This document shows, piece by piece, positions 1 to 8,065 of a DNA stretch of 64,000 nt. The stretch's first letter is position 1; every line of letters starts with the position of its first letter. The notes under the pieces were generated by a model that was not told where the DNA came from, made no database searches, and worked only from the letters and a program-made list of their open reading frames with translations. This stretch comes from Paracoccus sp. MA (lineage in GTDB: Bacteria; Pseudomonadota; Alphaproteobacteria; Rhodobacterales; Rhodobacteraceae). A program made the translations under genes and the position numbers. The DNA is taken from NCBI RefSeq assembly GCF_020990385.1, contig NZ_CP087597.1:333001-397000 (forward strand), in the 5' to 3' direction.

Positions 1-2
1 CC

Positions 3-641
3 CTGGCACTCTCGGACCTCGCCCGCGGCGTCGCCGCCTATGAGGCCGCCACGGGCGTCGCTATCGCCGTGGTCGATGCCGACAAGGCCGTCACGGCGGG
101 GGCCGATATGGCGTCCGGTCCAGATGAAACGGTCATCTCCAAGCTGTTCAGAGATGCCGTTACGACCGGCACCGGCTTCATGCTGGGTGGCAAGCGGATC
201 GACCCGGCCGAGGTGGCCTGTCGCAACGACGAGGACAAAGACCACGTGCCGCTGTCGCCCGCGCTGAAACCGCTGTCCGAGGATGCGCTTTCCGCTGCCA
301 TGGACGTGGGGCGCCGGGCAGTGCGTTCCGATACCGCACCGTTCTGGCAGGGAAGGGAGATCCCGGCCGATCTGCTGAGCGTGGTGCAGCACATCACCAA
401 GATCGGCCCCTGCGGCTCGAAATGGGGCTTCGAGCAGGACCTCGAGATGATCGAGCGCGCCATTGACGGTCAGACCGAAAAGCTGATCGCAGACGTGATG
501 GAGTTCAGCGCGAGCCACATCCGGCAGCGGTTCAACAAGCTCGTGGACCGCACCAACGCCAACGGAAATCGCTTCACCCGTGAGCAGGTCCGGGACGCGC
601 TGCGCTGGATGCTGGAGCGCGACCAGGCACCGGCGTTCTGA
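3..641 (+). CDS. Phage protein of unknown function, 5' truncated by window edge
   Basis: The frame is open to the left edge, so the true start lies outside the window; 212 residues are visible. The visible part is soluble, with mixed charge, and its C-terminal third looks helical, including a DALRWMLERD segment. I recognise no domain. It lies directly upstream of the terminase small subunit gene in the same orientation, separated by 80 bp that contain a repeat structure (669-707). It is therefore probably the last gene of the preceding prophage module, or a regulator of packaging. Function unknown. Confidence 0.7.
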   Translation: MALSDLARGVAAYEAATGVAIAVVDADKAVTAGADMASGPDETVISKLFRDAVTTGTGFMLGGKRIDPAEVACRNDEDKDHVPLSPALKPLSEDALSAAMDVGRRAVRSDTAPFWQGREIPADLLSVVQHITKIGPCGSKWGFEQDLEMIERAIDGQTEKLIADVMEFSASHIRQRFNKLVDRTNANGNRFTREQVRDALRWMLERDQAPAF

Positions 642-668
642 ACTCGCCCATTGCGCGAGGATAGGTTT

Positions 669-707
669 GGCGGATAATGTGACCCAAAACGTGACCCAGA
701 ATCCGCC
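669..707. other. Inverted repeat enclosing two GTGACCC direct repeats, upstream of terS
   Basis: A 7-bp inverted repeat (GGCGGAT at 669-675, ATCCGCC at 701-707) encloses the direct repeat GTGACCC-N5-GTGACCC (679-697). It sits 15 bp before the terminase small subunit start. Such iterated sites next to terS are typical of pac or cos recognition, but an operator or an integrase arm site is also possible: a near copy lies at 46,354-46,374 on the other strand, next to the prophage right end. Function is inferred. Confidence 0.4.
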
Positions 708-721
708 AAGCCTGAGACGAC

Positions 722-1342
722 ATGCCGGCACCGAAGGACAGCCTGAACGCACGCCAACTGGCATTCTGCCGGGAATTTTGCATTGATCTGAACGCGTCGG
801 CTGCCGCGCGCCGGGCCGGCTATGCCGAGCGCACCGCGGGGCGACACGCCGCCGACATGATGCAGGATCCGAGGATTCAGGCTGAGATCGCCCGCTTGAC
901 CGCCGCCAAGGTCGCCCGCGCCAGCATCGAGGCCGACGAGATCGTTGAGCAGCTGGCCAACATCGTCCGCGCAGATATCAGCGACGTGCTGACCTGGGGC
1001 ATGGCCGAGGTCGAGGACAGCGAAGGGCTGCCGATGACCCTGCCGAACGGCGAGGCCATCCTGCGCCCGACGATCTCGGTCATCGACAGCAGCCGCCTGC
1101 CGCGCTCGATCACCGGCGCCATCGCCGAGGTCAGCATGACCGACAAGGGCACCTTCAAGATCAAGATGCATGACAAGGGCGCCGCCATCGAAAAGCTGAT
1201 GCGGCACCTCGGCATGTTCGAGAAGGACAACAAGCAGGTCGCGGATGGGCTGGCGCAGCTGATCGAAGCCGCCCAGGGCACCACCCTACCGCTCGCGCCG
1301 CGCTCCATGGCCACCACAGCGCTCGAGGGCGCCGATGAATGA
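722..1342 (+). CDS. terS: Terminase small subunit
   Basis: 206 residues. The N-terminus (LNARQLAFCREFCIDLNASA, then AARRAGY) has the pattern of the Terminase_2 small subunit family: a helix-turn-helix region in which the protein counts or binds the packaging site. The rest is an oligomerisation and C-terminal region predicted to contact the large subunit. The ATG at 722 lies 15 bp after an inverted repeat that may be its DNA target. The stop codon overlaps the large subunit start (ATGA), so the two subunits are translationally coupled. Length is normal for the family. Confidence 0.85.
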   Translation: MPAPKDSLNARQLAFCREFCIDLNASAAARRAGYAERTAGRHAADMMQDPRIQAEIARLTAAKVARASIEADEIVEQLANIVRADISDVLTWGMAEVEDSEGLPMTLPNGEAILRPTISVIDSSRLPRSITGAIAEVSMTDKGTFKIKMHDKGAAIEKLMRHLGMFEKDNKQVADGLAQLIEAAQGTTLPLAPRSMATTALEGADE

Positions 1343-2940
1343 GCCGATGGGACTGGACCAAGCCCAGATCGGAGCCGCTTCCCGCGCCCAAGACGCCACA
1401 GGAATGGGCGCGCTGCCTGGCCGATCCGTGGTGGCGGATCTGCTCCGGCGTCCTCTACAAGATCATGATCAAGGGCGAGGCCACGGACGGTGGCGAGCCG
1501 CCGGTGACCATCTCGCCCTTCCTGCCGAACATCAACCAGATCCGGTTCCTGCACTCGCTGCACAACCTGAACGTCATCCTGAAGGCGCGGCAGCTCGGGT
1601 TCACGACGCAGGCCAGCATCCTGGCGCTCGACCGGGCGCTGTGGGTGCCGAACCAGCGGTGCGGCATCATCGCGCAAGATCTGGACGTGGCTGCGGAGAT
1701 CCTGCGGGACAAGGTGAAATTCGCCTATGCGCACCTGCCGGAGCCCTTGCGGCTGCGCATGCCTCTGGCGCGGGAGTCGGCCAAGGAACTGCTGTTCGGT
1801 CACAACAACAGCGCCCTGCGCGTCGCAACGACGATGCGAGGCTCGACCATCCATTTCCTGCACATCAGCGAGATGGGGAAGATCGCGAAAAAGACGCCAG
1901 AGAAGGCGCGCGAGATCGTCACCGGCGCGCTGCCGGCCGTGCCCGCCTCGGGGATCGCCACAATCGAGTCCACGGCCGAGGGACAGGAAGGCGAGTTCTT
2001 CGAGATCGCGACGAGGGCCGAGAAAATGGCTAAGGCGCGCATCGAGGCCGGCCCGGGCCAGTTCCGGTTCCATTTCTTCCCATGGTATCTCGACCCCGGC
2101 TATGTCGCCGACCCGCAGCATGCCCGCATCAGCCTCAAGCAGCATGCCTATTTCGACAAGCTGGAGGTCGAAACGGGCCACCAGCTCAGCATGCCCCAGC
2201 GCGCCTGGTATGTCCTGACGCTGGAAAACCGGTTCAGCGGCGACCAGCAGAAGATGTTCCAGGAGATGCCCAGCACGCCGGCCGAGTGCTGGGCGCGCTC
2301 GACCGAGGGCACCTATCTCACCGTGCAGCTGGACGCGGCGCGCGCTGCGGGGCGGATCGGCAATGTGCCATATCTGCCCGGGCTGCCGGTTCACACCTGC
2401 TGGGATATCGGCGCCGGCGATGGCACGGGCATCTGGTGCTTCCAGCAGGTCGGTCTGGCCACGCATTTCATCCGCTACATCGAGGATTGGGGCAAGGGCT
2501 ACAGCCACTACGTCAACCAGCTCGGCGCCACGGGCTGGGTGTTCGGTCGCATGCTGCTGCCGCATGACGCGATGCAGCAGCGCCAGCTGGCCGACAAGAT
2601 CGGTGCGCCGCTCGACATGCTGATGGAACTGCGCCCGGACTGGAAATGGGAGGTCGTGCCCCGCGTCCATGACTTCCAGGCCGGTATCGAGATCCTGCGC
2701 ACCCGGTTCCCCGAAGCCTGGTTCGATGAGGCGGGCTGCAAGGAAGGTCTCGAACACCTCGCCCTCTACAAGAAGAAGTTCAACACCCGTCTCGGCGCCT
2801 TCATCGACGAACCCGAGAAGCAGGACGGACACAGCGAAGCGCCCGACGCGCTGCGCCAATGGGCGCAAGGATTCCAACCCAGCCACGCAACAGGCGAGCG
2901 CCGGAAGAAGCCGCGCCGCGCAGGAGGTATGACCGCATGA
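1339..2940 (+). CDS. terL: Terminase large subunit, ATPase and nuclease
   Basis: 533 residues; the motor that cuts and pumps phage DNA into the prohead. The ATPase Walker A variant ARQLGFTT lies at residues 83-90, and a Walker B-like stretch ending in HISE lies near residues 175-178. The C-terminal RNase H-like nuclease probably starts with the acidic residue of DIGAGDGTG (about residue 356). The start overlaps the terS stop by 4 nt. The end overlaps the next small gene by 4 nt. The length suits a P22-like or N4-like large terminase. Confidence 0.9.
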   Translation: MSRWDWTKPRSEPLPAPKTPQEWARCLADPWWRICSGVLYKIMIKGEATDGGEPPVTISPFLPNINQIRFLHSLHNLNVILKARQLGFTTQASILALDRALWVPNQRCGIIAQDLDVAAEILRDKVKFAYAHLPEPLRLRMPLARESAKELLFGHNNSALRVATTMRGSTIHFLHISEMGKIAKKTPEKAREIVTGALPAVPASGIATIESTAEGQEGEFFEIATRAEKMAKARIEAGPGQFRFHFFPWYLDPGYVADPQHARISLKQHAYFDKLEVETGHQLSMPQRAWYVLTLENRFSGDQQKMFQEMPSTPAECWARSTEGTYLTVQLDAARAAGRIGNVPYLPGLPVHTCWDIGAGDGTGIWCFQQVGLATHFIRYIEDWGKGYSHYVNQLGATGWVFGRMLLPHDAMQQRQLADKIGAPLDMLMELRPDWKWEVVPRVHDFQAGIEILRTRFPEAWFDEAGCKEGLEHLALYKKKFNTRLGAFIDEPEKQDGHSEAPDALRQWAQGFQPSHATGERRKKPRRAGGMTA

Positions 2941-3101
2941 GCGTCTATCCACCCGGCCCCGAACGGCCCGGCTTTCTGGCCACAGTGCGCGCCGCCCAGC
3001 GTGACGACGATCTGGCCGCACACACCCGTCGCGAGATCGAGGAAGCCCACGAGGATCTGCACCGGGAGCGCACTGGGAAGCCGCAGGGAGCGCCGGAATG
3101 A
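2937..3101 (+). CDS. Small phage protein of unknown function (54 aa)
   Basis: Starts at the ATGA overlap with terL and ends overlapping the next ATG, so it is locked in a chain of translationally coupled genes. 54 residues: a Pro-rich N-terminus followed by a charged helix (RDDDLAAHTRREIEEAHEDL). A longer in-frame extension into terL exists, but the coupled ATG is the natural start. No family recognised. Confidence 0.6.
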   Translation: MSVYPPGPERPGFLATVRAAQRDDDLAAHTRREIEEAHEDLHRERTGKPQGAPE

Positions 3102-3361
3102 AGGTCACGCTCTACAGCAAGCCCGGCTGCGGGCCGTGCAGCGCCACGAAGCACGCGCTGGAAAGCCGGGGTGTGCCATTCGAGACCGTCAACGTGATGG
3201 CCGACGATGCCGCGCTCGAGGCCATCAAGGGCTTGGGCTACCTGACCGTGCCTGTGGTGCTGGTGCAGGACGGGGACGCCTCAGAGCATTGGGGTGGCTT
3301 CCAGCTGGATCGCATCGCCGACCTGGCCGGCCAGCTGCGCATGCAGGAGGTCGAGGAATGA
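3098..3361 (+). CDS. Glutaredoxin-like (NrdH-type) protein
   Basis: 87 residues with the thioredoxin-fold signature: N-terminal strand MKVTLYSKPGCGPC with the redox pair CGPC at about residues 11-14, then the cis-proline segment TVPVVLV and a GGF turn. NrdH and glutaredoxins pass electrons to ribonucleotide reductase or reduce disulfides. No reductase gene is visible in this window, so the partner would be host or elsewhere in the phage. It overlaps both neighbours by 4 nt between terL and portal, an odd location for a metabolic gene. Confidence 0.8.
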   Translation: MKVTLYSKPGCGPCSATKHALESRGVPFETVNVMADDAALEAIKGLGYLTVPVVLVQDGDASEHWGGFQLDRIADLAGQLRMQEVEE

Positions 3362-3582
3362 CGGCCGATATCTGCAAGCTCCAGCCCGTCTCCATCGGTG
3401 AAGGCTATCGCTTCGACCCCGACGAAATTTTGGATGCCGCAAAGGGGCAGGGCTTCACCGAACTGGTCATTCTAGGGACGCTGCCCGGCGGCGAACGCTG
3501 GGTCTCGGGAAACTGCAACGCCGGTGAAGCCCTGATCCTGATGGAGCGGGCCAAGCTCGATATGATCGGAGGTGGGGAATGA
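3358..3582 (+). CDS. Small phage protein of unknown function (74 aa)
   Basis: ATG at 3358 overlaps the stop of the glutaredoxin gene, and its stop overlaps the next start. 74 residues with an alternating strand/helix pattern: DPDEILDAAKGQGF, VILGTLPGGERWVSGN, NAGEALILMERAK. The G-T-L-x-G-G-E-R-W-V-S-G-N turn suggests a small beta-meander capped by a helix. I recognise this type as a common anonymous phage protein, but no function is known to me. Confidence 0.6.
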   Translation: MTADICKLQPVSIGEGYRFDPDEILDAAKGQGFTELVILGTLPGGERWVSGNCNAGEALILMERAKLDMIGGGE

Positions 3583-4097
3583 AAGCCCCCGGCATCCTAT
3601 CGCTCGACCGCGCGCCCGTGCTCGATCTGGAGCATATCCACTTCCAGCACGTCCACCGCGGCATCCGGATCATCGGCACCTGGTATATGGACCCCCATAC
3701 GCGGCAGTCCGAACCGTGCCTGGTGCTGATGGACGCCGCCAAGCCCATCCAGCGCCGCGCCGGCGCCCGGGACCGGGCCAAGCCCTGCATTATCCTGCAG
3801 CGCGACATGTGGAAATGGACGGTCGAGCTGGGCGACACCCAGCAGCAGGCTTTCAACATCTTCCAGTGGACCGCAACCGGCGCGCTGCCCGGCACGCCCG
3901 GCAACATGCCGGATGTGTTCCGCATATTCGACGCGATCCAGTCGCGCTTGCGCGACCTGTGGTCGATGCCGCCTCTGCCCCCGAAGGCGGCCATCAAGCA
4001 CAGCGCCATGCCGATTGGCGACGTGACCATCACCGAGAGGGAAACCGGCAAAACCATCCAGCAGATCGAGGTTGTCGCTTCCCATGTTCGACATTGA
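3579..4097 (+). CDS. Phage protein of unknown function before portal
   Basis: 172 residues, starting 4 nt inside the previous gene and overlapping the portal start by 14 nt. It is soluble, with many aromatic residues (HIHFQHVHRGIR, WKWTVELG, IFQWTA) and no cysteine-rich or membrane segment. The position between terminase and portal suggests an assembly or packaging accessory role, which is only inference. Confidence 0.6.
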   Translation: MKAPGILSLDRAPVLDLEHIHFQHVHRGIRIIGTWYMDPHTRQSEPCLVLMDAAKPIQRRAGARDRAKPCIILQRDMWKWTVELGDTQQQAFNIFQWTATGALPGTPGNMPDVFRIFDAIQSRLRDLWSMPPLPPKAAIKHSAMPIGDVTITERETGKTIQQIEVVASHVRH

Positions 4098-6381
4098 TTT
4101 CAGCGCATCCGGGCCCATCACCGGGCGCAAGGGCCAGAACTTCCAGCGGCCCGGAGAGGTCGTGTTCAAGCGCGACGGGGCCTTGGCCCAGCAGAAGCGC
4201 ATCGACCATGCCGGCAGAGTCGCGGATCAGCACCCGCTGGACCGGGCCGACGCCGTCGCGCTGCATGCCCGGCTGCTGAACCTCTACCGCTACGAGCTGG
4301 ACCGGCAATGGGAGAACCGCGCCGACATGGCGCAGGACGAGGATATGTTCGACCATATCCAGTGGACGGCCGAGGAAATCGCCATCCTGCAGGAGCGCGG
4401 CCAGACCCCCATCGTTTTCAACCTGATCCAGACCACCATCAATTGGGTGCTGGGCAGCCAGCGCCGCGCCGCGGTGGATTACAAGATTCTGCCCCGGCGC
4501 AAGGAAGGGCTGGACGCCGCCACGCGCAAGGACGAGCTGCTGCGCCACCTGCGGGACGAGAACCACACCAACGACCAGAACGCGCTGGCCTTCGCCGATG
4601 CGGTGAAGGTCGGCATTGGCTGGCTCGAGACCGGCGAGGGCGATCCGACCGATGGGCCCATCGTGTTCGACCGCTACGAGACCTGGCGCAACATGCTGTG
4701 GGACTCGCGCTGCACCCGGCTCGACCTGTCCGATGCGCGCTACGTCACCCGCACGAAATGGCTGGACCTCGACATTGCCGCCGCACTCTGGCCCGGCCGG
4801 CGCGGCCTGCTGGAGATATCGACCGAGAGCCGGATCATGGCCTCGGGTCTGTCCGACTTCGCCGACGAGCCCATGGATAGCGTCGAGGACGACAGCCGGT
4901 CATCCTCGGGTTTCACCAGCGGCGGCTATGACATGCGCCGCCGAATCCGCGTCATCGAAATGTGGTTCAAGCGCCCGGTCAACGTGCAGGTGATGCGCGG
5001 CGGCGAATTCCAGGGAGAGCTGTTCGATCCATGGTCCGAGGGCCACTGGTGGGAGCTGGAGACGGGCCGGGCCAGCCTGGTCGAGCGTCCGCGCGAGGTG
5101 ATGCACGTCGCGCTGATGACCGAAAAGGGTCTGCTCGAGGTTCGGCAGTCGCCGTATCGGCACAACCGATTCCCCTTCACCCCGATCTGGGGCTACCGGC
5201 GGGGCAGGGACGGCATGCCCTATGGCATGATCCGCGGCTTGCGCGACATCCAGCGCGACCTGAACAAGCGCGCCAGCAAGGCGCTGCACCACCTGTCCAC
5301 CGTGCGCACCTTCGTCAAGGAGGGCGCGGTCGATGATATCGAGGAACTGCGGAACGAGGCCGGCCGGCCCGACGCGGTGATCGTCAGCCGCCCCGGCTAT
5401 CCCGATCCGCGGATCGAAGCCGGCGCCGACATCGCCGCGGCCCACATCGACCTGATGAAGATGGACGCCCAGATGATCCAGCAGGTGGGCGGCGTGACCG
5501 ACGAGAACCTGGGCCGCAAGACGAACGCGACCTCGGGCAAGGCGATCACGGCCCGGCAGGATCAGGGCCAACTGGCGACCAGCATGTTCTTCGACAACCT
5601 GCGCTTCTCCTTGCGCCTGCACGGCGAGAAGAAGCTGGTCAACATCGAACAGTTCTACACCGATCGGCAGTCGTTCCGCATCACCGATGCCCGGGGCAAC
5701 CCTCAGTATGTCGAGATCAATGACGGGTCGTTCAGCAACGCGATCAGCCTTTTCAAGGCCGACTTCGTGATCGCCGAGGAAGATTGGCGCGCCACCACCC
5801 GTCAGGCCCAGGCCGAACAGTTGCTCGACCTGATGGGCAAGCTGGCCTCGACGGCGCCGCAGATCGTCATGACCTGCCTCGACCTGGTGATCGAGGCGCT
5901 GGACGTGCCGAAGCGCGACGAACTGGTGAAGCGCATCCGGCAGATGACCGGCGTGGCCGATCCCGACGAAGATCCGAACAATCCGAGCCCCGAGACCATG
6001 GCGCGGCAGGCCGAGCAGGCCAAGCAGGCCGAGATGGCGCAGCGCGCCGCAGAGGCCGAGCTGGGCGAGCGGGAAGCCAAGGCGGCCAAGCTGCGAATGG
6101 AGACGGCGCGCGGCTTCATGGGCCTGCGCAGCGACAACCTCGACCAGCTGAAGAAGGCCATCGAGGCCGCGATCCAGATCGCCGGCGCCCCGGCCGTGGG
6201 CGCTGCCGTGGATGCCATGATCGACATGGCCCGCGAGGACGCCCTTGCCACCGGCGAGGCCGCCCAGGGCGGGGCCCAGCCCACCGAAGCGGGAATGCCC
6301 GTTTCGGAGACACCCGTTCCCGAGGCGCTGCCCGCGCCGCAATCCCCCGACCCCGCAGCACAAGGAATGATGCAGCAATGA
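4084..6381 (+). CDS. Portal protein
   Basis: 765 residues from ATG 4084. A TTG at 4072 would add four residues, but a GAGG sequence at 4068-4071 sits at proper distance only from the ATG. Large portal of the P22-like kind: an N-terminal region with QRRAAVDYK, a central IRGLRDIQRDLNKRASKALH helix stretch, the motif GRKTNATSGKAI, then a long charged Ala/Glu-rich helical C-terminus like the portal barrel. It forms the dodecameric vertex for DNA entry and tail attachment. It is followed immediately by a small gene (4-nt overlap) rather than directly by the scaffold. Confidence 0.85.
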   Translation: MFDIDFSASGPITGRKGQNFQRPGEVVFKRDGALAQQKRIDHAGRVADQHPLDRADAVALHARLLNLYRYELDRQWENRADMAQDEDMFDHIQWTAEEIAILQERGQTPIVFNLIQTTINWVLGSQRRAAVDYKILPRRKEGLDAATRKDELLRHLRDENHTNDQNALAFADAVKVGIGWLETGEGDPTDGPIVFDRYETWRNMLWDSRCTRLDLSDARYVTRTKWLDLDIAAALWPGRRGLLEISTESRIMASGLSDFADEPMDSVEDDSRSSSGFTSGGYDMRRRIRVIEMWFKRPVNVQVMRGGEFQGELFDPWSEGHWWELETGRASLVERPREVMHVALMTEKGLLEVRQSPYRHNRFPFTPIWGYRRGRDGMPYGMIRGLRDIQRDLNKRASKALHHLSTVRTFVKEGAVDDIEELRNEAGRPDAVIVSRPGYPDPRIEAGADIAAAHIDLMKMDAQMIQQVGGVTDENLGRKTNATSGKAITARQDQGQLATSMFFDNLRFSLRLHGEKKLVNIEQFYTDRQSFRITDARGNPQYVEINDGSFSNAISLFKADFVIAEEDWRATTRQAQAEQLLDLMGKLASTAPQIVMTCLDLVIEALDVPKRDELVKRIRQMTGVADPDEDPNNPSPETMARQAEQAKQAEMAQRAAEAELGEREAKAAKLRMETARGFMGLRSDNLDQLKKAIEAAIQIAGAPAVGAAVDAMIDMAREDALATGEAAQGGAQPTEAGMPVSETPVPEALPAPQSPDPAAQGMMQQ

Positions 6382-6686
6382 ATGCCCATCTCGAAACCCT
6401 CGACGTGATCACCTTGGAGCGCAAGAGCAACGGCTCTTGGACCGTCACCACCCGGAACAGCATCGCGCCCGCACTGAGCGCGACGGAAGCGGTCAACATG
6501 ATCGCCGCGACCGTCACGCCCGCGAATACGGGCCGCAATGTCGCCACGCTGCTCGCCGACGCGCTCGATGCGCTGACGGTGCAGCATTCGTCCCGCGAGG
6601 CCTCGCTGGCCAAGACGAAGATCCAGGAAGCCATGTTCTGGGCGGCGCAGGCGGCCGGCCCGGGCGAACCGACGAAAGGCGTGTGA
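6378..6686 (+). CDS. Small protein with possible Acb2/Tad1-like hairpin domain
   Basis: 102 residues starting at the ATGA overlap with portal. The C-terminal half (about residues 50-95) reads RNVATLLADALDAL, then SREASLAKTKIQEAMFWAAQ. This resembles, from memory, the helical hairpin with a conserved S-R-E-x-(S/A)-L-A-x-T-x-(L/I)-x-E-A-x-x-W-A pattern found in Acb2-type cyclic nucleotide sponges, which block CBASS signalling, and in the related Tad1 hairpin. The N-terminal half differs and is a short strand-rich segment. If correct, this is an anti-defence gene carried in the head operon. The assignment rests on motif resemblance only; an anonymous head protein is the alternative. Confidence 0.5.
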   Translation: MNAHLETLDVITLERKSNGSWTVTTRNSIAPALSATEAVNMIAATVTPANTGRNVATLLADALDALTVQHSSREASLAKTKIQEAMFWAAQAAGPGEPTKGV

Positions 6687-6687
6687 C

Positions 6688-7752
6688 ATGAACACCACCA
6701 CCGAATCCACGAACCTTCTGGACGCCAGCGACGATGACCTGAAAGCCATGGGGCTGCCGCCGGCGTTCACGCTGGAGGAATTGCAGGCCGCACTCTCCGA
6801 CGAGGAAATCGCCAAGCTCGCCGAGGGTGACGATCCCTTGGTCAAGCTGCCCGACGCGCCGGCCAAGGCTGAGGCGGGCGAGGATGATCCCGACGATTCC
6901 GACGACGAGAAGGGCGAGACCGGCGATGATGACGGCGATGAGGACAAGGGTGATGACGACGACAAGGCAGAAGCCGAAGCCGGTGACGCGGCCAAAGCCG
7001 CCGAACCTGCTGCCGCGGCACCGGCCGACGACACCCCCGATCCGGTCTACCAGCCCCGCGACGTGAGCCAGGCCAAGGCGGTGATCGACGGCGCAGCCGA
7101 GGAAAAGCGCAAGCTGCGCGAGTCCTGGAGCGACGGCGACCTGTCCGACGACGAGTATCAGGAAAAGCTGGAGGCGCTCGCCGACCATATCGCCGATGCC
7201 AAGGCCGAGCTGAAGGACGCGGAGCGCGAGGAAGCGCGTGCCATCAAGGAAGTCGAGGACGCCTGGTTCGGCAAGGTGGATCGCTTCCTCGAGGCGAATC
7301 CCGTGTTCCGGAGCAACGATCCCATCCCCGAGCTGCAGGGCAACAGCTACCTGACCATGCTCGACACTGCGCTGAAAAGCATCGCGCGGGATCAGCGATA
7401 TGCCGGCATGTCGATGAACCAGCGCATCGAGGCCGGCGCCCAGATGGTCCGGGCCTATGTCCAGCAACAGACCGGGGCCGACATTCCCGGCTATGGCCAG
7501 CAGCAGAAGCCCGCCAAGGAGGCGAAGGACAAGGCCGACCAGGCGCGCGAGGCCGCTAAGGACAAGGCCGCCAAGCAGGGCAAGCGACCCGATCCGGTGC
7601 AGACGCTGGGCAATGTCACGGCGGCGACCGAAACCGAGGCCGATGACAGCAAGTTCGCAGCCATCGACCGCGAGAAAAGCGGACTGGACCGGGAACGCGA
7701 GTTCAGCCGGCTCAGCCCGGAAGAACAGGAAGCCTACCTGAAGGGCCTGTGA
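6688..7752 (+). CDS. Scaffolding-type protein
   Basis: 354 residues, starting 1 nt after the preceding stop. Highly acidic N-terminal part: residues about 65-115 are almost only Asp, Glu, Lys, Ala and Gly. This is followed by long charged helices (about 125-190 and 255-295) and a basic to mixed C-terminus. This composition and its position between portal and capsid are typical of scaffolding proteins, which guide procapsid assembly and leave before packaging. No protease motif seen. The C-terminal EFSRLSPEEQEAYLKGL tail could be the coat-binding element, by analogy with P22. Confidence 0.75.
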   Translation: MNTTTESTNLLDASDDDLKAMGLPPAFTLEELQAALSDEEIAKLAEGDDPLVKLPDAPAKAEAGEDDPDDSDDEKGETGDDDGDEDKGDDDDKAEAEAGDAAKAAEPAAAAPADDTPDPVYQPRDVSQAKAVIDGAAEEKRKLRESWSDGDLSDDEYQEKLEALADHIADAKAELKDAEREEARAIKEVEDAWFGKVDRFLEANPVFRSNDPIPELQGNSYLTMLDTALKSIARDQRYAGMSMNQRIEAGAQMVRAYVQQQTGADIPGYGQQQKPAKEAKDKADQAREAAKDKAAKQGKRPDPVQTLGNVTAATETEADDSKFAAIDREKSGLDREREFSRLSPEEQEAYLKGL

Positions 7753-7770
7753 GGAAGGGGCGCGTCCACC

Positions 7771-7956
7771 ATGAAAATCACTCGCGTTCGCACCGATGCG
7801 CCGATCCTCGTCAGGATCGGCCCGGACGTGACCGTCTACATCCACAAGATCGGCGAACGGGCGAAACTGGCCGTGGACGCGCCCCGCGACCTGGATATCC
7901 AGATCGACACCGGCGATGCCCTGCGCGGGGGGACGCAACATCCGCGCTCCGACTGA
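7771..7956 (+). CDS. CsrA-like small protein
   Basis: 61 residues with an SD-like GGAAGGGG at 7753-7760. The core (PILVRIGPDVTVYIHKIGER, AKLAVDAPRDLDIQ) follows the strand order of the RNA-binding regulator CsrA: I-G-D-D/E-V-x-V, then K/R-(I/L)-x-(V/I)-x-A-P-(K/R)-(E/D)-(V/I)-x-(V/I). The H-R-E-E segment containing the key arginine of CsrA is replaced here by IDTGDAL, so canonical GGA binding may be lost or changed. It lies between scaffold and capsid, just upstream of the capsid leader. Possible roles are a translational regulator or a structural protein that reuses the fold. Resemblance by eye only. Confidence 0.5.
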   Translation: MKITRVRTDAPILVRIGPDVTVYIHKIGERAKLAVDAPRDLDIQIDTGDALRGGTQHPRSD

Positions 7957-7959
7957 CCG

Positions 7960-7981
7960 CCGGCAGTTGCGGTGATGCCGG
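7960..7981 (+). terminator. Stem-loop before the capsid promoter element
   Basis: CCGGCA (7960-7965) and TGCCGG (7976-7981) form a 6-bp stem with a 10-nt loop, just after the CsrA-like gene stop. There is no T-tract. It may attenuate or end transcription from upstream, or protect the mRNA 3' end. It is the first of four hairpins that precede a CATAGGACGTG element. Confidence 0.35.
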
Positions 7982-8012
7982 GGCCTGTGGTAAGGCTAGG
8001 GCACTGATCTGT

Positions 8013-8023
8013 CATAGGACGTG
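8013..8023 (+). promoter_or_regulatory. Conserved phage element CATAGGACGTG, copy 1 (capsid)
   Basis: Identical 11-bp element found four times, always in an intergenic gap (8013, 19,105, 29,445, 34,034). Here it lies 53 bp before the capsid ATG. A stem (8026-8033 with 8045-8052) and a strong SD (AAAAGGAGC) follow it. The ATAGG core resembles the initiation region of phage single-subunit RNA polymerase promoters, but no such polymerase is in the window. Late promoter is my inference. Confidence 0.55.
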
Positions 8024-8065
8024 GCTGATCGCAAACCTTGTGTCTGTGATCAAAAGGAGCCTCCT

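Noticed and set aside
877..3108. 743-residue open frame on the minus strand
   Set aside because: Antisense to both terminase genes; shadow composition.
4900..6378. 492-residue open frame on the minus strand
   Set aside because: Antisense to the portal gene with the same shadow signature.
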